In this document: in pieces, positions 22,201 through 35,721 of the stretch
Layout of the letters: each line of letters starts with the position of its first letter
Numbering within the stretch: position 1 is the stretch's first letter
From: Tolypocladium sp. Sup5 PDA-1
Lineage: Eukaryota; Ascomycota; Sordariomycetes; Hypocreales; Ophiocordycipitaceae
Direction of reading: 5' to 3'
Length of the DNA stretch: 64,000 nucleotides
Assembly: GCA_000750105.3 (NCBI GenBank)
Contig: JPHH03000021.1
Coordinates: 434,001 to 498,000, forward strand
Translations under genes and position numbers: made by a program
The notes under the pieces: generated by a model
What the model saw: only the letters and a program-made list of their open reading frames with translations
What the model was told of the DNA's origin: nothing
Databases searched by the model: none

Positions 22201-24345
22201 GAGTGGTCGCCGACTGGATTGGGGATGCCACGCAGGGAGCATGTGCGTGTTTGTACAGTAGCCTCCTCCAGCCCTCAGCGAATGGTACCTGGACTCATCA
22301 GCCACCGACAGGCTAACAATGCCGTAGGGTTGTGAACAGCAGCCTAGAGACTGGCACGCGGTGGTCGTGCGCAGGACCCTGGCTTGCCTTGTTTGCTGCC
22401 GATGGACCCATTCGTGAACCCCAGTGCCACATCAAGAACGAACGTCCCCTCTCGGTAATTTAACTCATGTGAGATGAGATTGAGGCGCGGAAAAAAGCAA
22501 AGGGTGGCATTCAACGGCCCGATATTCGACGACGCCAATTGGACCACGACTTGTCGACCAGGTTGCGGGTGTTTATTCCCGTCGGGCCAACAAGACTTGT
22601 TGGACGTTTGGTGCTCGGCAGAACCTGTAGCGCAAGACAGCGGACGAGCGCCTGGGACCAAACGGTGTCGTTGCAGAGGAACGGCACTTGGTATTAAGCA
22701 GCAACAGTGGCGCCGATGCCACGCTGCGGACGCCATGAGGCTGTCGCTTGGCTCCCATCTGCCGAGCATGCTCGTGGTCAGCTCATGGTCGGGCTGTTTG
22801 ATGAATCTCACATTAACATATCGCCGGGGCGAGACGGGCCGATGAAGTGATGAAGCATTTGATTAATGGAAACTCTCAGCCATCCTCTGAAATGTGGCGA
22901 GCTGGTGTGCATCCTGTCGGGTGTCCATGGTATTAGGACGTGCCAAACCACTGCAAGTGCTGGTTCCTTCCCTCGGTGGTATCTTCACCGACTCCTGTCG
23001 TACTGGGGAAAGAGCGCTGCAGCACTCTGCACTAAGGTAATACTTGGTGCTCCGCACTCGTGCCAGTAGAAGTGTCTATGTACAACGGAGAGATGCAGCA
23101 GGTCGGGCAACCGCGGTCGCACGCAATACTCGTAGCCTCGAAAGAGGAGTCGCATACCAGTCTCTCGTCGGGCTGACAGCCAGATGGGCGGTCTAGGAAA
23201 TTTGGTTGGCAGCCACCACCCGCACTACCGAGCTCCGGTGCCGCAACATCGGAGGTGTGATTAGCCTGCCAAGGCGTGCGTCAATCGGCATCTGTGCAGG
23301 AAGGGGCAGGGGACCCCAGATTGGCGCGTTTCAGGTGGCCCAATACGGCCTACTGCGTCCCCATTGAGGCCCACAATAGGCGCTTCGGGACTAGCCAGGT
23401 TGCTGGATTAAGTTGACGGAGACGTGAATGTAGATGGGCGCAGGCACGAACCGCGAATGTGAGTGTTGCGCAGCGCGGAATTGAGATGAGGCAAGTCGCA
23501 TTCTTTTGCGAGCGATGAGAGGCAGCTGGTTGGGTCGTGCCTTTGCTAAGTTTGCTTCGCTGCTCGGACTCGTCACGCACGGGACAGGCAGGCACGAACT
23601 CTCAGCTCTCCACGGTATCTCTGGTGAACCTCCATCTGGCTTTCCATGCTTTTGCCTCTCCCTTCCATTCCTTGGCCGCTCTTGGATGCTTGGATGCCCA
23701 CCTCGGCCAAGGAAAAGGAAGCAGTGCAGCTGACAAGGAGATGCAAAGACGGATGCTGTGACGATGTCTTTGCCACTCTACGGACTAGTCGTCACGCGGA
23801 TACGCCCCGTTTGGCCCAGCACTCCACCCATCGATGCTGTTGATAACCACAGATCCAGAGTCGTAGCGGCGTGGGGGACCAGAGGCAGTGCGGGCGTTGG
23901 CTGGCGGCAGCTGCCCCCGCAGAGACCAGTGGGGTGGTTGTGGTGGAACAGCAGTGTGGTTTGCGCTCACCACCAAGACGACGGACTACAGTACACGACA
24001 TACGGTGCGGTGCGATGCTGCATGCTTGGAGAGGCCGGTGCTACGAGCGCTGCAAGGCGGGTTGATGGCAGCACTGTGGCGTTGCGAGCCAGGGCTGACA
24101 GCAATGCGCTGTCTCGCCGTCTCGGTGCCGTGGGCGGCGGCATCAATGCTCTGTCTCGCACGGGCAGGCTTGGAGATTTCATGGTTGGTCAAGCTCGCTC
24201 TCCAAGCCAAAACCGCAGGCATGGGAACTAATGGAGCTCCACGAGACCCCGCCAGCGAAATGGGAAGAGAGGTGGAGAGCTGCGGAGGTGGCAACTTGCA
24301 AGAGTCGAGAGACGCGGCGCCATGTGGCCGGTTGTGCTGCACAAA

Positions 24346-24366
24346 CGGAGACGGAGACGGAGACGG
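24346..24366. repeat. (GGAGAC)n short tandem repeat
   Basis: Three and a half copies of a 6-bp unit GGAGAC lie in gene-free DNA. It is a simple repeat only. Confidence 0.7.
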
Positions 24367-27364
24367 CACCTTGCGATTGCGATGCGGTCTTGTGAGATTG
24401 CTGTCACGATCAAAGCCGCGCCAATGGTCGGCAGAGCGCACACAAGCTTGAAGGCTTGAGCTAGCGCGGGAGACAGTGGAGTGCGGGAAGTTGCAATGCT
24501 TGGTCTTTAGCAGGTGCGGGCGTTGTTAACGCCGACCCTTGCGCCTATTGGCCGACGCTGGGCGCGCTGCTACCCGGCATCATGGTATCGGGTTCGCGAG
24601 ACTCCTCCTCCAGCCGGCTGGTTGAGGAGGTTGAGGTTGGGGTTGAGGATGGCGCATGACGGTGCACGGTCGCAGCGCGGCGGCAGAGCTACCCGCCTGG
24701 GCGTTCTCACATCCGACTGTCATCCATATCTGATCGGGCAAACAGGGGGACCGAGCGAGGTGAGCTTCGACCTCGGGGTCCAGAGCAGTTCGTTGGCTGT
24801 CTGGAGTGGGCTTGAGACTGCATACATCCCCATTATCACTGCGAATGGCAGCGCTCTGGCTGATATCGATGCACCAGCTGAGCACCTCCCTCCACCTCGA
24901 CGTTGGAGCCGACCCAAACGACGTGCCCTGGCGGCGCGGAATCCCATGTACCCGTCCCGTCCATGCGAGGCCAGCCACGTCCAGCAGCTAATCTGCCGCG
25001 ACGACCAACGGTCCGGCAGCCAGAAATCATGCTAATGCTGCAAGTTACCGATTTGAAGCGCCAGTCCGTGGGTATGCGAAGGAGTAAAAAGCAAGCCAAG
25101 CTGTAAAACAATAAGAGATCGGTGCCAGCACGAGGGCGAGCCGGCATGGCGCCGACACAAGCACGGTATTACTTCGTAGAGCGTCAGCCGTCCGTCTCGG
25201 CACAGAAAGGGAAAAAGCAAGCGCTCGAGAAAAGCAACACAAGCCCAGCCAGCTACTAATTGCATTCGGCTCTTCCCTTTCTTGCCTGGCTTGCTCAACG
25301 TCACTGTTCGGTTTTTCTTTTGTTTTGCCCGCCAGCCTCGTCCCTCGCCGACGTTGATTTTACGAGGCAAGCTTCCGCCTAACCCCGCCTCTGGGCTCCC
25401 AGAATGGGAATCCTATGAGCCCCGAATGGCCATCATCGACACGCCCCCATCACAGCATCGTAGTTTATCAGCATCATCACCACCGCCGTCACATTGGAAA
25501 GTCCCCGAGAACCGTTCGCGTGCTTGGGCGTGCGTACATTCCCCACCATCTATCTACATACTCCGTCCTCTCTCGCCCGCATCCGTTATAACGAATGCAT
25601 GCACTCCCCGTCGCTTGATTGAATGGTTGCGGCTGTCATTGAGAAGTCGGCCTCCGCATGGGGAAGACGAACAGCAGGCCAGCCTGACAGGGCCCGGCTG
25701 CGGAGACGCAGACGCCTAGGTCGTCATCGCGAGGGCGGTGGCATCAGTTCGGGCCCTACGTCAGTGCAGGCACACGGCCATCGTGCGATGGAAGCTGGGC
25801 CGCAGTCCCGGTTCCCGTGATGTCAGTCATGTCACCGTGTCTCTGTCTTGGCCTTTGTCTCGCCCTCCAGCAGCCACGATGCCCGCTCTCTGGTCCTGTC
25901 TGAGGCCGTGTCTCATTGCTCACGAGCTGCTCGCTGGGCGTCTGTTAGTGCCGTAAAAGAAGGTACAATATACCTCACTCACCGCAGCGATATCACAGAG
26001 GCCACTCGAACTCCGCGTCCGTGAGTACGGACTACTTCGTACCGTTGCAGGAAAAAGGTGCTGCCCAGGTACGCTGCTTCCACAGTGCGCATCTGCCGCT
26101 CCACGCACCCCGCCAACGGCATCAGCAGCATCATCAGCATCATCATCACATTCACATTCAACCAGCCAGTCACCTACGGTCTGCCCTCGCCTCGGGTTTT
26201 GTGGTGCTGCTGCGGCTTTCCCATGGCCGTTCTGGTGCTTGGCTCAGTTCTGCGTCTGCGCCTGCGTCTGCGTCTGGCTGCTCTGCCAGTCCCTGGGCCT
26301 GCTTGTTTCTCCCCATCCCCGCCGTGTGGGACCCACGGGCCACGGTCCCCTGTATGCCGCCCCAGCGGCCTTACGTCAGGGCCGCTGCTGGTGGCGCACG
26401 CTGTGTGCAAGCAACGCTCGCTGGCGCCGCTGCATCGACGCCCCTCCGTCCTCCGCGGCTCAAAAGACGCCGGCTGCTTATGTACGAACAGCAGCGCATG
26501 AATGGATGGTGGTGCGGTGGGCGAATCATGGAGGTCGAATACGTGAGCGAATATAGCAGTCTTACAGCAGAAGAGCGTTGTTTTTGCGTGCGTTTTGCAC
26601 CAGTGGTAGGTGCACGAGCGGTGGAGAGACGACGCATTCCCAAGCCGCTTGCACGAACCTTGATATGTGAGCTTGTCTGGCCGTTGCGGCCGCTCCACAC
26701 CTAGCAAGCCAGGCAGGGCCCCTGTAGCGATTCTACCACCCGAAAGCATGTTCTCCAGCGCGGACCGAGGACTGGAGGCGTTGGTGATGATATGGCATCT
26801 GGCGATGCGCCCGCTGCAGACGCTACAGAGGGAGTCGATTCCGTATGGCTGCTCCTTGCCCTGTTGGATGTGCGAGTTCGTTATGTGCGAGCACTTGAAC
26901 TGCAGAAACGGCAGCTTGCAACTCCAATGCTGTGTCTCGTGGCTCCCATTCCCCGACGCTCTCGCTCACAAATTGGAGGTCCCAGTCCCTGCATGATCCC
27001 GTCCAGCACCCACCCACCCACGGCGTACGGAGTGCAGCTCCCAGCCAATGGGCGGCGGCAGAAACTGCCAGGCGCACCGCTCCTTCCTCTCTGCCAGACA
27101 CCACCACCACACCCCCTCCAGGGCCTCCAGTGCCTCCACCCTCGGTGGCGTCTGGCGCTGGCCCAAGTCCCAGTCCCCTGCGAACCAGTCCCCTGCGAAA
27201 AAGTGCCGTAGCCTTAGGTTATTCTCCTCAGAGACACTGGGCTTCCATTCGCTGGGCCTGTTCTGCCTCTGCCTCTGCTCTGCTCTGCAGTGTCTGCACC
27301 TGTGCACCAGGGCAGGTGCGGCCTCTCCCCATTACTCGTACTGTACGAGTACAGCTACGGCACC

Positions 27365-27399
27365 GCCATCCCCATCCCCATCCCCATCCTATCCCCATC
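27365..27399. repeat. (CCCCAT)n short tandem repeat
   Basis: About five slightly imperfect copies of CCCCAT sit in the pyrimidine-rich stretch upstream of the zinc-finger gene. Confidence 0.75.
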
Positions 27400-28604
27400 T
27401 CCGTCCTCCCATCCATCCCCACCCCCCCTCACTCGCAAGCGGCACCCCGTCTCTGGCTGTCGACATCATTGCCTACCACCGGCGCAAGTGCAAGCCGTTT
27501 CCTCTCCGTCGTCTGCCCAGAGGCATACCGAGCACATATGCAGACATCAACGTATAAGCCGCCTTCACCCTCTTCCCTGCCGGCTGTCCTCCGTCTCCAC
27601 GACACATCACATCCCCTTCTTCTCTTTGGGGACTCTCGACGACCGATTTGGCCACGAGACTACGGATACGCAACTACAAGTACTCGTACGTACAGCCATC
27701 GATTGCCATCAGGATATCACGAGTTCGCCCCCAGCTGCGGGTCTCCTCCTTCTTCCCCGGGTCTCAACCGTCAACCTGCCAGGCCCAAAGACTCTGTGCA
27801 CGCCTCCAGCAACAAGCATATCTCCCCTGCCCGGGCGGCACGCTCCAAGCACGCACCCACGCACGCGAAGCATTTCGACGCATCGCTGATCGTTGGCCCT
27901 TTGCTGGGACAATACCGCAGGACTGGCTGGCTGGCTGGTAAGTACCGCACCGCGCCGATAGGGTCCCCAAAAGGCCCCTGGCAGGCTTGCTGTGTGCTTG
28001 TGGATTGACCACCCTCAGGCCTCATCCACTCTGGACCACGTCCTGGCCAACCCACACGCCCCCGGCCGGGTCTTGTTCCTGCTACCCTACCTCATCGCCG
28101 CAACCCTGTCGCCTCGGCCATTGTGAAAGGGACATCGGGCTGCCGATCACTTAGACCAGAGTCGTCACACGCCCTGCTCCCTCTAAACGGACGGGCTCCT
28201 CCACTGGCCCTCCCGCTGCCCACTTGCCTCAGACTGGACTGACGCACGTCAATTCACACTCGTGGGCACTTAAGACTTCGTTGATCCCACCTTGGCTTCC
28301 GACAACCACGCTCCATCTCTAGGCGGGATCTTCTTGTCTCTGATCTGTGTTACCGACTTGGCTTTTCTTCTAGTCGGGATCCCGCATCTGATCAACAAAC
28401 CTTTTTTCCACCTTTACAACCCATCGCCAACGCCCCGTGCTCCCTCGCCGCAACCCGCACGCGCGCTCTCCAACGCTCACGGCGAGCCCTCTCTCATCTC
28501 ACATCTCACTTCCAACCAAGGCCTCTTACACCCCGACGACTACCGCACCCCCTTCTGGTCTCTCCCCCTTTTCGCCAGCATAATCTCCTCGCCCCGGCGC
28601 CAAC

Positions 28605-29885
28605 ATGACCATGACTCTGGACACTTCCCAACAGCAGCGCTTCGGTCCTCCGATGAGCTTTGACTACGCTGCCCATGCGCAACCCGCCTTCTCGAACCCT
28701 TGGTCGTCGTCTTCCTCGCCTTCCCAGTCGGCCGCCATCGCAGGCAACCCCATCTTTGTCGCCAGTCAGCAGCAGCCAGGCATGAACCACAGCATCGTGG
28801 CCGCGAAGCCTCAACCTGGCAGGGCCAGCACCAGCAGTGCGTCGTCGATGGCGTCTTACGGCTCGATGCCCGTTGCCCCCACATCAGCAGGTAAGCGCGA
28901 CGCCCACCCCCTTAATGGTAGTGTCCAAGGGCAGTTCGACTTACGCGGTGTCCAACAAGATCTCATGAGTATGAGCCGCCTGCACACTACTTCTGCAGGT
29001 TACGCTGATGCCACCTACGCCACCTCCGCCTCTCCTGTCAGCGGCCACTTTGCGCCTACGTCGGCCGCGCCGTATGAAGCAATGGGCTACGCTCCGGCAC
29101 CCGGCCGGCCTGGCTTTGCCATGGGTCCGGAGGCTGACTCTGCCAGGAGGTTCTCCCAAAAACAGTCAGTACCCTTCATCTCGTCATTCATCGAGGCTCG
29201 GTGGTGGTATATAGAACTCTCAAGCTGACTGTGAGAGCAGAAACATGCCGGCGCATGCAGATGATCGGAGGAGTTTTGCCGACGCTCTCGACGCCAGCCA
29301 CGGCATGCTTGCCATGAGCCAAGAGACTCCCCGAAACATTTATGGCTGCCGCAACGACCGTTCCTCGGTGGACTCGTACGGCTTCCCCTCAACACATTCT
29401 ACGAGCTCGTCCATATCGTCCAGCGGTAATTTCAGTTCCTATTACGGCGACTCGGTCTCGGATTACTCAACTGCTGGCTCAGACATTGAATCGGTCAACT
29501 CGAGGACGCTGCCCAGACCGCAAGGACTCATGGGCTCCCAAATGCCGCCAGCACCGCAGTCGATGATGGGCCAATTCAGCTCCAAGGTGTCGTCGAGCAC
29601 TCAAAAGAAGCACAAGTGCAAGGTTTGCGACAAGCGATTTACGCGACCAAGCTCGCTCCAGACGCACATGTATAGCCACACTGGCGAGAAGCGTGAGTCC
29701 CCCCTGCCCTAGTCTCGCTTGGAAGCGTTGAAACTCGGGTTGCTAACTACGGCACAGCATTCGCCTGCGAGGTCGAGGGATGTGGGCGCCACTTCTCCGT
29801 CGTCTCCAACCTCCGACGACACCGAAAAGTCCACCGTGGTGACGCCCGGTCTGAAGCAGGCTCAGAGGACCACCAGTCGGACTAA
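28605..29885 (+). CDS. C2H2 zinc-finger transcription factor (two fingers)
   Basis: Probable sequence-specific nuclear regulator. Exons are 28605-28890, 28999-29164, 29241-29692 and 29758-29885, all in phase, giving 343 residues. The first 270 residues are Ser/Ala/Pro/Gln-rich and disordered. Two adjacent C2H2 fingers lie near the end: finger 1 has Cys277, Cys280, His293, His297 in CKVCDKRFTRPSSLQTHMYSH; the linker is TGEKPF; finger 2 has Cys305, Cys310, His323, His327 in CEVEGCGRHFSVVSNLRRH. The third intron splits the linker codon. The finger pair, with SSL in the first and SNLRRH in the second, resembles fungal Cmr3/MtfA-type two-finger factors, but I cannot assign an orthologue. Intron 1 is 108 bases with no stop in frame, so its retention would add 36 residues. 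The large gene-free flanks suit a developmentally regulated gene (inference). Confidence 0.88.
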
Positions 29886-31248
29886 ATGTAGACGACCATA
29901 TCATGAAATGCGTCGAGCTTCGCCGACACTCGGGGGTTTCACGACACGTTCTCGTCTGGAGCGAGACAACACATTCACCATCATATCTTTTACATACCGA
30001 AGCCACGAAGGTATCAAGCGTCCAACACCAGAACAAGGGTGGACTGGCAGCCGTTTTATCGAACGACGTTACGGAACAATTTAATGGAATGTTTCTATCA
30101 CCTGGATATACATCTACGACAACAGTGGCATAGAGAAGGCGAGAAAAAGGCCGGGGAGGCCAAAAGCCGCGGCGAGGTGGCGCGGCTGTGTATATGATTC
30201 GAGTCGATCGTTTCCGGTTGGGGCGCTTTTGCATTGAGCGAGCTCATCAAGCCAGCCATCAAGAGGAGGCCTCGCGTTGTACTTTTGTTTTTGCTCGGAA
30301 TTTCTTGGATGGTTACCCATTGGTCCACGGGGACCGACACTCGGGTTGACCCAAAGATACCCATCCACGGCGTTGAGGTTGCCATTTGGTGGTTATACTA
30401 GTTTATGCAGAGTTGCTGGCTGGGGAGCATTATACGGTTCGAAGCGTTTGCCCTCGCTTTCTGCGTTGCCCAACTCGGGCATGGTTGGGGTATCCCCTCG
30501 TTACGGATGAGAAAGTCGGGGAGCAAGACGGGGTTTGGGAAGACGGGACCTGGACTGTTCGCCTGGCCGGCAACGGGCAGGCCAGTGTACGAATAGTTTC
30601 TATCTTACGGTGATGATATACCCGATCGATACATGGTGTCAAGAGTTTTGTGTTGTTGATGGACATGTGCTGTGAGAGACTTACAGGACAGGCGGGCAGC
30701 GCGAAGAGCTGCTTGCTGCCTCATGGACTTTCCGAAGATTGGGCGATTACGTTTAATCTAATTGAAGGCACTTTTGAAGAGCAGACGTCGCGGAAATAGA
30801 CCTGCATGCTGGCTGCTGCAAGCTGGATATTGCTTGGTGCCGCAGGTGATTCTATCCCGATGTTGCCTATCTATGTACAGCACGCTCCGCTGCAACGCAC
30901 GGCGACTGTCTGGACGAGATGTCCATCTCCACATCGGGCCATGATGCGGCTGTTGGGTTACTGGATGCAGAAGGCAGACGCCGTTTGACAGGTGCCCAAG
31001 CGACCTTCCCGATTCTCTTGGCATTATCATGCCCACCATCGGCTCCGCGTTTGATGTGTGATGCCCCGTTATATCGGGATGCATGAGCCGTCGCGTGATG
31101 TTTAGCTTTGCAGTTTTGCCGACACCACCGCCAGCTGTTGACTGGATGAGCATGGGATTTCTGGTGCCTCAGCTTGATGGATGGCCTTGCCCGGAGGCTT
31201 GTCCCAAAGGGGCGGCCGGGGAACAGGGCAGGAAAGGGGGTACGGGCG

Positions 31249-31256
31249 TTGTGTGT

Positions 31257-31297
<41 letters not shown>
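31249..31297. repeat. (GT)n microsatellite
   Basis: About 24 GT dinucleotides with one GG interruption near 31257-31258. It is likely polymorphic in length and could adopt Z-DNA. It lies in gene-free DNA, with no coding role. Confidence 0.95.
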
Positions 31298-31299
<2 letters not shown>

Positions 31300-31565
31300 A
31301 CACTTTAAACTGCAGACCAGATCGTGATCGAGGGAAAGGGGGAGTGGTGCACTGCAAGCCCGCTTTGCATCTCATGGGAGGCGCTGTACGAAGTACGAGT
31401 AGGGGGTGCAAGGCAGGTTCGGGAAAGGCCCATGTCCCGTTTCTTTGAGTGAGCATTCCGCCGTGCTTCTTCTTGTTCGTCTTTGAAACTTGCCATCTCA
31501 CCTCGTGTCCTGGACAGCAACAACGCAAAACAAGGACGCGCAAGCTAATGCTCCACCGCCTTCTC

Positions 31566-31598
31566 TGTTGCTGCTGCTACTGCTGTTGCTGCTGCTGC
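31566..31598. repeat. CTG/TTG trinucleotide tract
   Basis: Imperfect CTG repeat (CTG CTG CTA CTG TTG CTG pattern) of about 11 triplets in gene-free DNA. Confidence 0.8.
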
Positions 31599-34500
31599 CA
31601 CCACCAGAGATGCGTGCCCAGTCTTCCAGGTATGTAGGGACTAAGTTAACGTACACACTGCGCTGCTGCTGCCGCCGTTGGCATTTGATGGTTCAAAGAA
31701 CAGGGGGGCGTGCGAGCAGCAGCGCGAGGCGGAACATTGCGGGTGATCACGCACCCAACGGGGAATGGCACGGGCGTTTCAGAGTCGACCATCACTGCTC
31801 AAAGGGGCATGACGGCCCCAGATGGCGGGTGTTGTCAAGACCGGACAAGCTTTGTGGGGTTGGGGGAGAGCGACAGGGGGAGGCTTTCGCAGCTGGTTCG
31901 CGGGGACATATTGGGAGAGGGGGGTGGGGGGTGCATGTACGAAGTACGAGTACTCCGTACGGAGGACGAGTATGGGATTTGTGGCTTAGCTGGGGTGGGA
32001 ACGCGGGTGGAGATGCCATCGTCGTTTCGACGATTGAACAGACGACAACACCACCGCCGGGCCTTGCAAGACAGGGAAGCGGTATCCGTACAGTAGACGC
32101 GCAGGCGTATATACGGTATTGTATTATTGTACGTCGACGCCAGCGCCCGCGGTGGAGACGAAACGAACGAACCCTTGGAACCGCCCGAGGTGAGTGAGAT
32201 GGGCGATGGAGATGCATCCTGGCGTGTATTTCACTGCAGTATGTACTTCGTACATACAGTGTCGTAGCAGACGGCAAACGGGCAATCATCCGCACGTGAG
32301 ACCAACCTCGCTTGCGGAACGCCTGCCTGTTGGAGATGCGATGCCGCCGTCAACGTCCGCTTGGTATACCGGTGATGCTGCCGAACCCTGACCGACTACG
32401 CGCCGGCCGGGCTACTCGTACGAGTAAGACGGCGACGCCTTATCTGCTTGCAGAGAAGCCTCGGTGGCAAAGGCGGCCAACAAAGCCGTGTTCCCGCATC
32501 GTCTTATGTATTGCACGCACGTATGACTCGGGAGGATGGTGTAGGTTTTCGCCTCTGCTGGCTTGGAGATGGCTTGCGTTGTGGTGTAGCGCATGTACGA
32601 ATGCGTAGTACGTACAGGCATGCCGCAGACACTTGACTCGAGGAACGCGGTCATTGTCGACGCCGTCAGACTTGGCTTATCTTCAACCGACACACCCCAA
32701 AATAACCCACAAGGCCGATCCTCCAATTTACTGTAGAGATTGTTTTATCTTGGAGAAAAGACCCAAAACGGCCACGAGAGCGACAGACAAAGGCTATTCT
32801 TGGCAGGGCCCGGTGATGCTCGACGGGGAAAGCTTGGCCTAAGCTTGACCATTCGCCCGGTTTTCTCTCCTCCCTCGCCCGCACCGCCCGGGAGAGCGGC
32901 GCGGGTGGTGGCTACATCGTCTGGCAAACCCGGCACCGGCAAGCAGAAACGGGGCCTGATGTGGTGCGTGCGTCTTGCTGCTTTGGGCAGGAGCTTTTCG
33001 CTTTGGGATGCGGCCTTGTTGCGGGCTGTCGTGGTCTTGGTATCCTTTGCGACACTGATGGTGTTCGCTGTCACCGAGTTTGAGAATGTGCATTTTGTAC
33101 TCCGTAGCCGTACAGTACATCAACAGCTTCTCCCGACCTTCATCCCTGGGAAGGAGGAGAGATGAAGACCAGGTAGGGGGGTGTGGATGCAGGCAAGGGT
33201 GGGCGACGTCACTGAGAGGGGCCCGCTCGTCGCTTGTGATGCTGATGACGCTGGAGGCTTGTCGGATGCGGCGCGCCTTGGTTGCGATATTCAGGGTCCT
33301 GCTTGGCGGCCGGCGGCACTGTCGTCGAGCTTGAAGCCTGTTTGGCCACCCGGGCCCACGGAGGCAGACGATTGCAGCCCCGTGAAGGCGTTCGTGTGGT
33401 TGCGCAAACAGATACCTACTCGTACGAGTATGTACATACATACGAAACGTCAAGTACCCTCCCACACCAACCTGGCGCCCGAGGTACAAGCTGCCACGGC
33501 TCCCCGTCGTCGTTGAATTAGTCCACAAGGAATGACGTCAGTGGCTCCGGCATCAGGGTCTCAGCGGCTCCGCTCGGGGGCTCCACAGTAACGTACCCGT
33601 AACGTCATTTTCCGGCATGTTGGTTGGCTGGGGAACCCTCCAGCGGAGAAGCAGCCCCTGCCGCACCCCGCTCCGTCTCCCCTTGCTAGCTCGGGGGGCG
33701 TGTGGCAAGTACGGACTACGCGATGCAGAATGGACCTGGTGGAAGATGTTTGCGCACCAGTTGAAGGAAAATGGATTTGATTACGGCGAAAGGTGGGGAG
33801 GGACTTGCTTTCCTTGACTATCGTGTCAGGGCATGGCCTGGATATGTGCTGTTTCAGACGGGCTTTTCACATATTGAAGAGGCGTTGAAGGACGGATTCC
33901 GACTCGCCTCCAGGGTAGCCTGAATGCCCCCAAAGAGTGGGTGGCTGTTTGAGGACGTCCCGTCAGATAGAGTGACCCGACGGCTGGCGCCCGCCTCCCG
34001 AGACCGCGCCCCGTCCTCCTTCGAGAACGATAATTCAGGCGTGCTTATTACCTCACCCTCTCTATGCTCTTATTCGAAACACAGAAAGAGCCCACCCCGG
34101 TGGGGGTCCTGCACGTGCTGACAGTGCTCCTCTTTCATGTACGGACGGCGGGCAGTGGGCGAAATAGATTGCGCGGTCCGGGGGAGAGGGATGGATGGAG
34201 CCTATTCGTACAACTGGCCGCCCCAGCGTCGCAGCGGGGGCCGTCTTGTTTTATTTTCAGTACGGAGTAACGTTAGCAATCAAGCTTTTCAGCTGTGCGA
34301 CCACATCGATTGTAGGGGAGCCCGCCGGGGACGCCCGGTCCTGCCTGGGATGGCAGTCTCGCGGCTGTGATCGCCGGGCGTGCAACTCGGCGCCTGGGGG
34401 TCTCAAGCTTCCTCTCCATCGCCGGGGCAGAGACACGGATTCGGCCTCTGCGGCCCGTACGGCCGTGCGGTAAACCGCCCGCCATGCTCGTCTTGGCAAG

Positions 34501-35721
34501 TCCGGAGCCTTTCCGTGGCCCTCCCGGCAGCGGCGCCGAATCAAGACTCCAGGCCGGCGACCTCAAGATAAGCCGTCCTGGATCGTCGCCCAGCTGTAAA
34601 CCGAGCAGTTTCAGCATCTCCAGCAGTTCGTGGTCCCCGTCTCTCTTTACGAAAGCGATGGTGGTCAGACGATGTCTCGCTGCCAGATCACATCTATGTG
34701 GGGAAGGTCGTCGATGCTTCCCCGCGATCCGCGCCGTGTTGATCATTGATGATGTACATACAGTAGGAAGTTGCTCCATATTATCCCTCCCACGGACAGA
34801 CATATGAATGTACGGAGTACATGTGCGCCTAATCGAACGCATCGAAGCAGGGAAGCTCGAAACTACAACGCGCTTTGCATCATCACCTCCGTCATCCGCG
34901 GCATCACCACCATGCCTGTTGTCGATGGTGGCGCCTCGTCCGGAGACAGAGCCGCTTCAAAGCGACAGCGGAATATCCCTCGCCAGGGAGCAAGCATGGA
35001 TCTCGAAATACGGCTCTGCAGAGCGCGTGACCGTCGGGCATCTGAGATGATTTGGGACGGTTCGATCGAATACGAGCCCATGGATACATCACTGTGACTG
35101 CAACACGTGGGTACATTGACATTCGGAGCTCTTACAATCACACGTCTGCATATGCCTGGACAAGTCTGGCCAAAGTTTTCATTTCAGATTACTGCCACAT
35201 TCCCCCCTTTGTTGCAAGCCGTAGCCAGCCTCAGTCATCTGACTGCCATATTTCCTCCAACACTCAAAGAAAAAGGTGCATAATTTGCTTGACAGTCTTG
35301 GTGACGGAGACTTGCCTGAAGTTAATGTACATTGAACGACGTCAAGAAGAGAAAGGCGACAAAGGGAGCCGAAAACAGTGACGGCTCTGCAGTATCTGGC
35401 GTGAAAGGGAAAAAGGGTTAAACATTAACCAGTGTTCATGACCTCATGAAAAAGACGAGCTGATTTAAAAAGAGAACCGTACAAGAGACGGATTGGTCGC
35501 GCCGAATGGAGGTACCGCTAACTCTTCCTCCAGTGTCAACGGGGGCATCGCCGTCTCCGGGATTCCGGGTGAAGGTGCTGTGACTCAAGGATTCGCTGTC
35601 TAGGACTGTGCATCCTTTCCGAAAGTGCAATGCTTTGGTGTATCGTATTCCGCGCCCTATCCAACGCCAAACGCAAACAAGACATGCAGGCTAAAACGAC
35701 GACTCAACGCTCATGCTTCGA

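Larger units (their letters stand above)
19256..28604. other. 9.3-kb gene-free region upstream of the zinc-finger gene
   Basis: No frame has a recognisable domain, and none begins with ATG and extends convincingly. The longest, about 358 codons at 26932-28008, begins at GTG and encodes low-complexity Pro/Ser/Thr/His sequence caused by C/T-rich DNA. The region is not AT-rich, so it does not look like RIP-mutated transposon DNA. It holds simple repeats (24346-24366, 26120-26165, 27365-27399) and GTAC-type palindromes at 21544, 25170 and 26033. The last 400 bases are pyrimidine-rich and look like the leader of the gene at 28605. It could contain an unannotated non-coding RNA or distal control sequence. 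Confidence 0.55.
29886..35721. other. 5.8-kb gene-free region downstream of the zinc-finger gene
   Basis: No frame with recognisable protein. It includes the 3' flank of the C2H2 gene, a GT microsatellite (31249-31297), a CTG-rich tract (31566-31598) and the densest group of GTAC-type palindromes in the window (31387, 31938, 31951, 32244, 33098, 34261, 34811). The last 300 bases are the 3' flank of rax2. No transposase, reverse transcriptase or terminal repeat was found. Confidence 0.55.

Noticed and set aside
26932..28008. 358-codon open frame on the + strand
   Set aside because: It opens with GTG, encodes low-complexity Pro/Ser/Thr/His sequence and simply follows a C/T-rich leader with stop-poor composition. 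No domain, and overlapping frames are open as well.
31249..31297. GT repeat as telomere or origin element
   Set aside because: It is a plain dinucleotide microsatellite. The telomere repeat TTAGGG is absent.
19256..35721. Transposable element or biosynthetic gene cluster
   Set aside because: No transposase, reverse transcriptase, polyketide or peptide synthase motifs, terminal repeats or AT-rich RIP signature could be seen.
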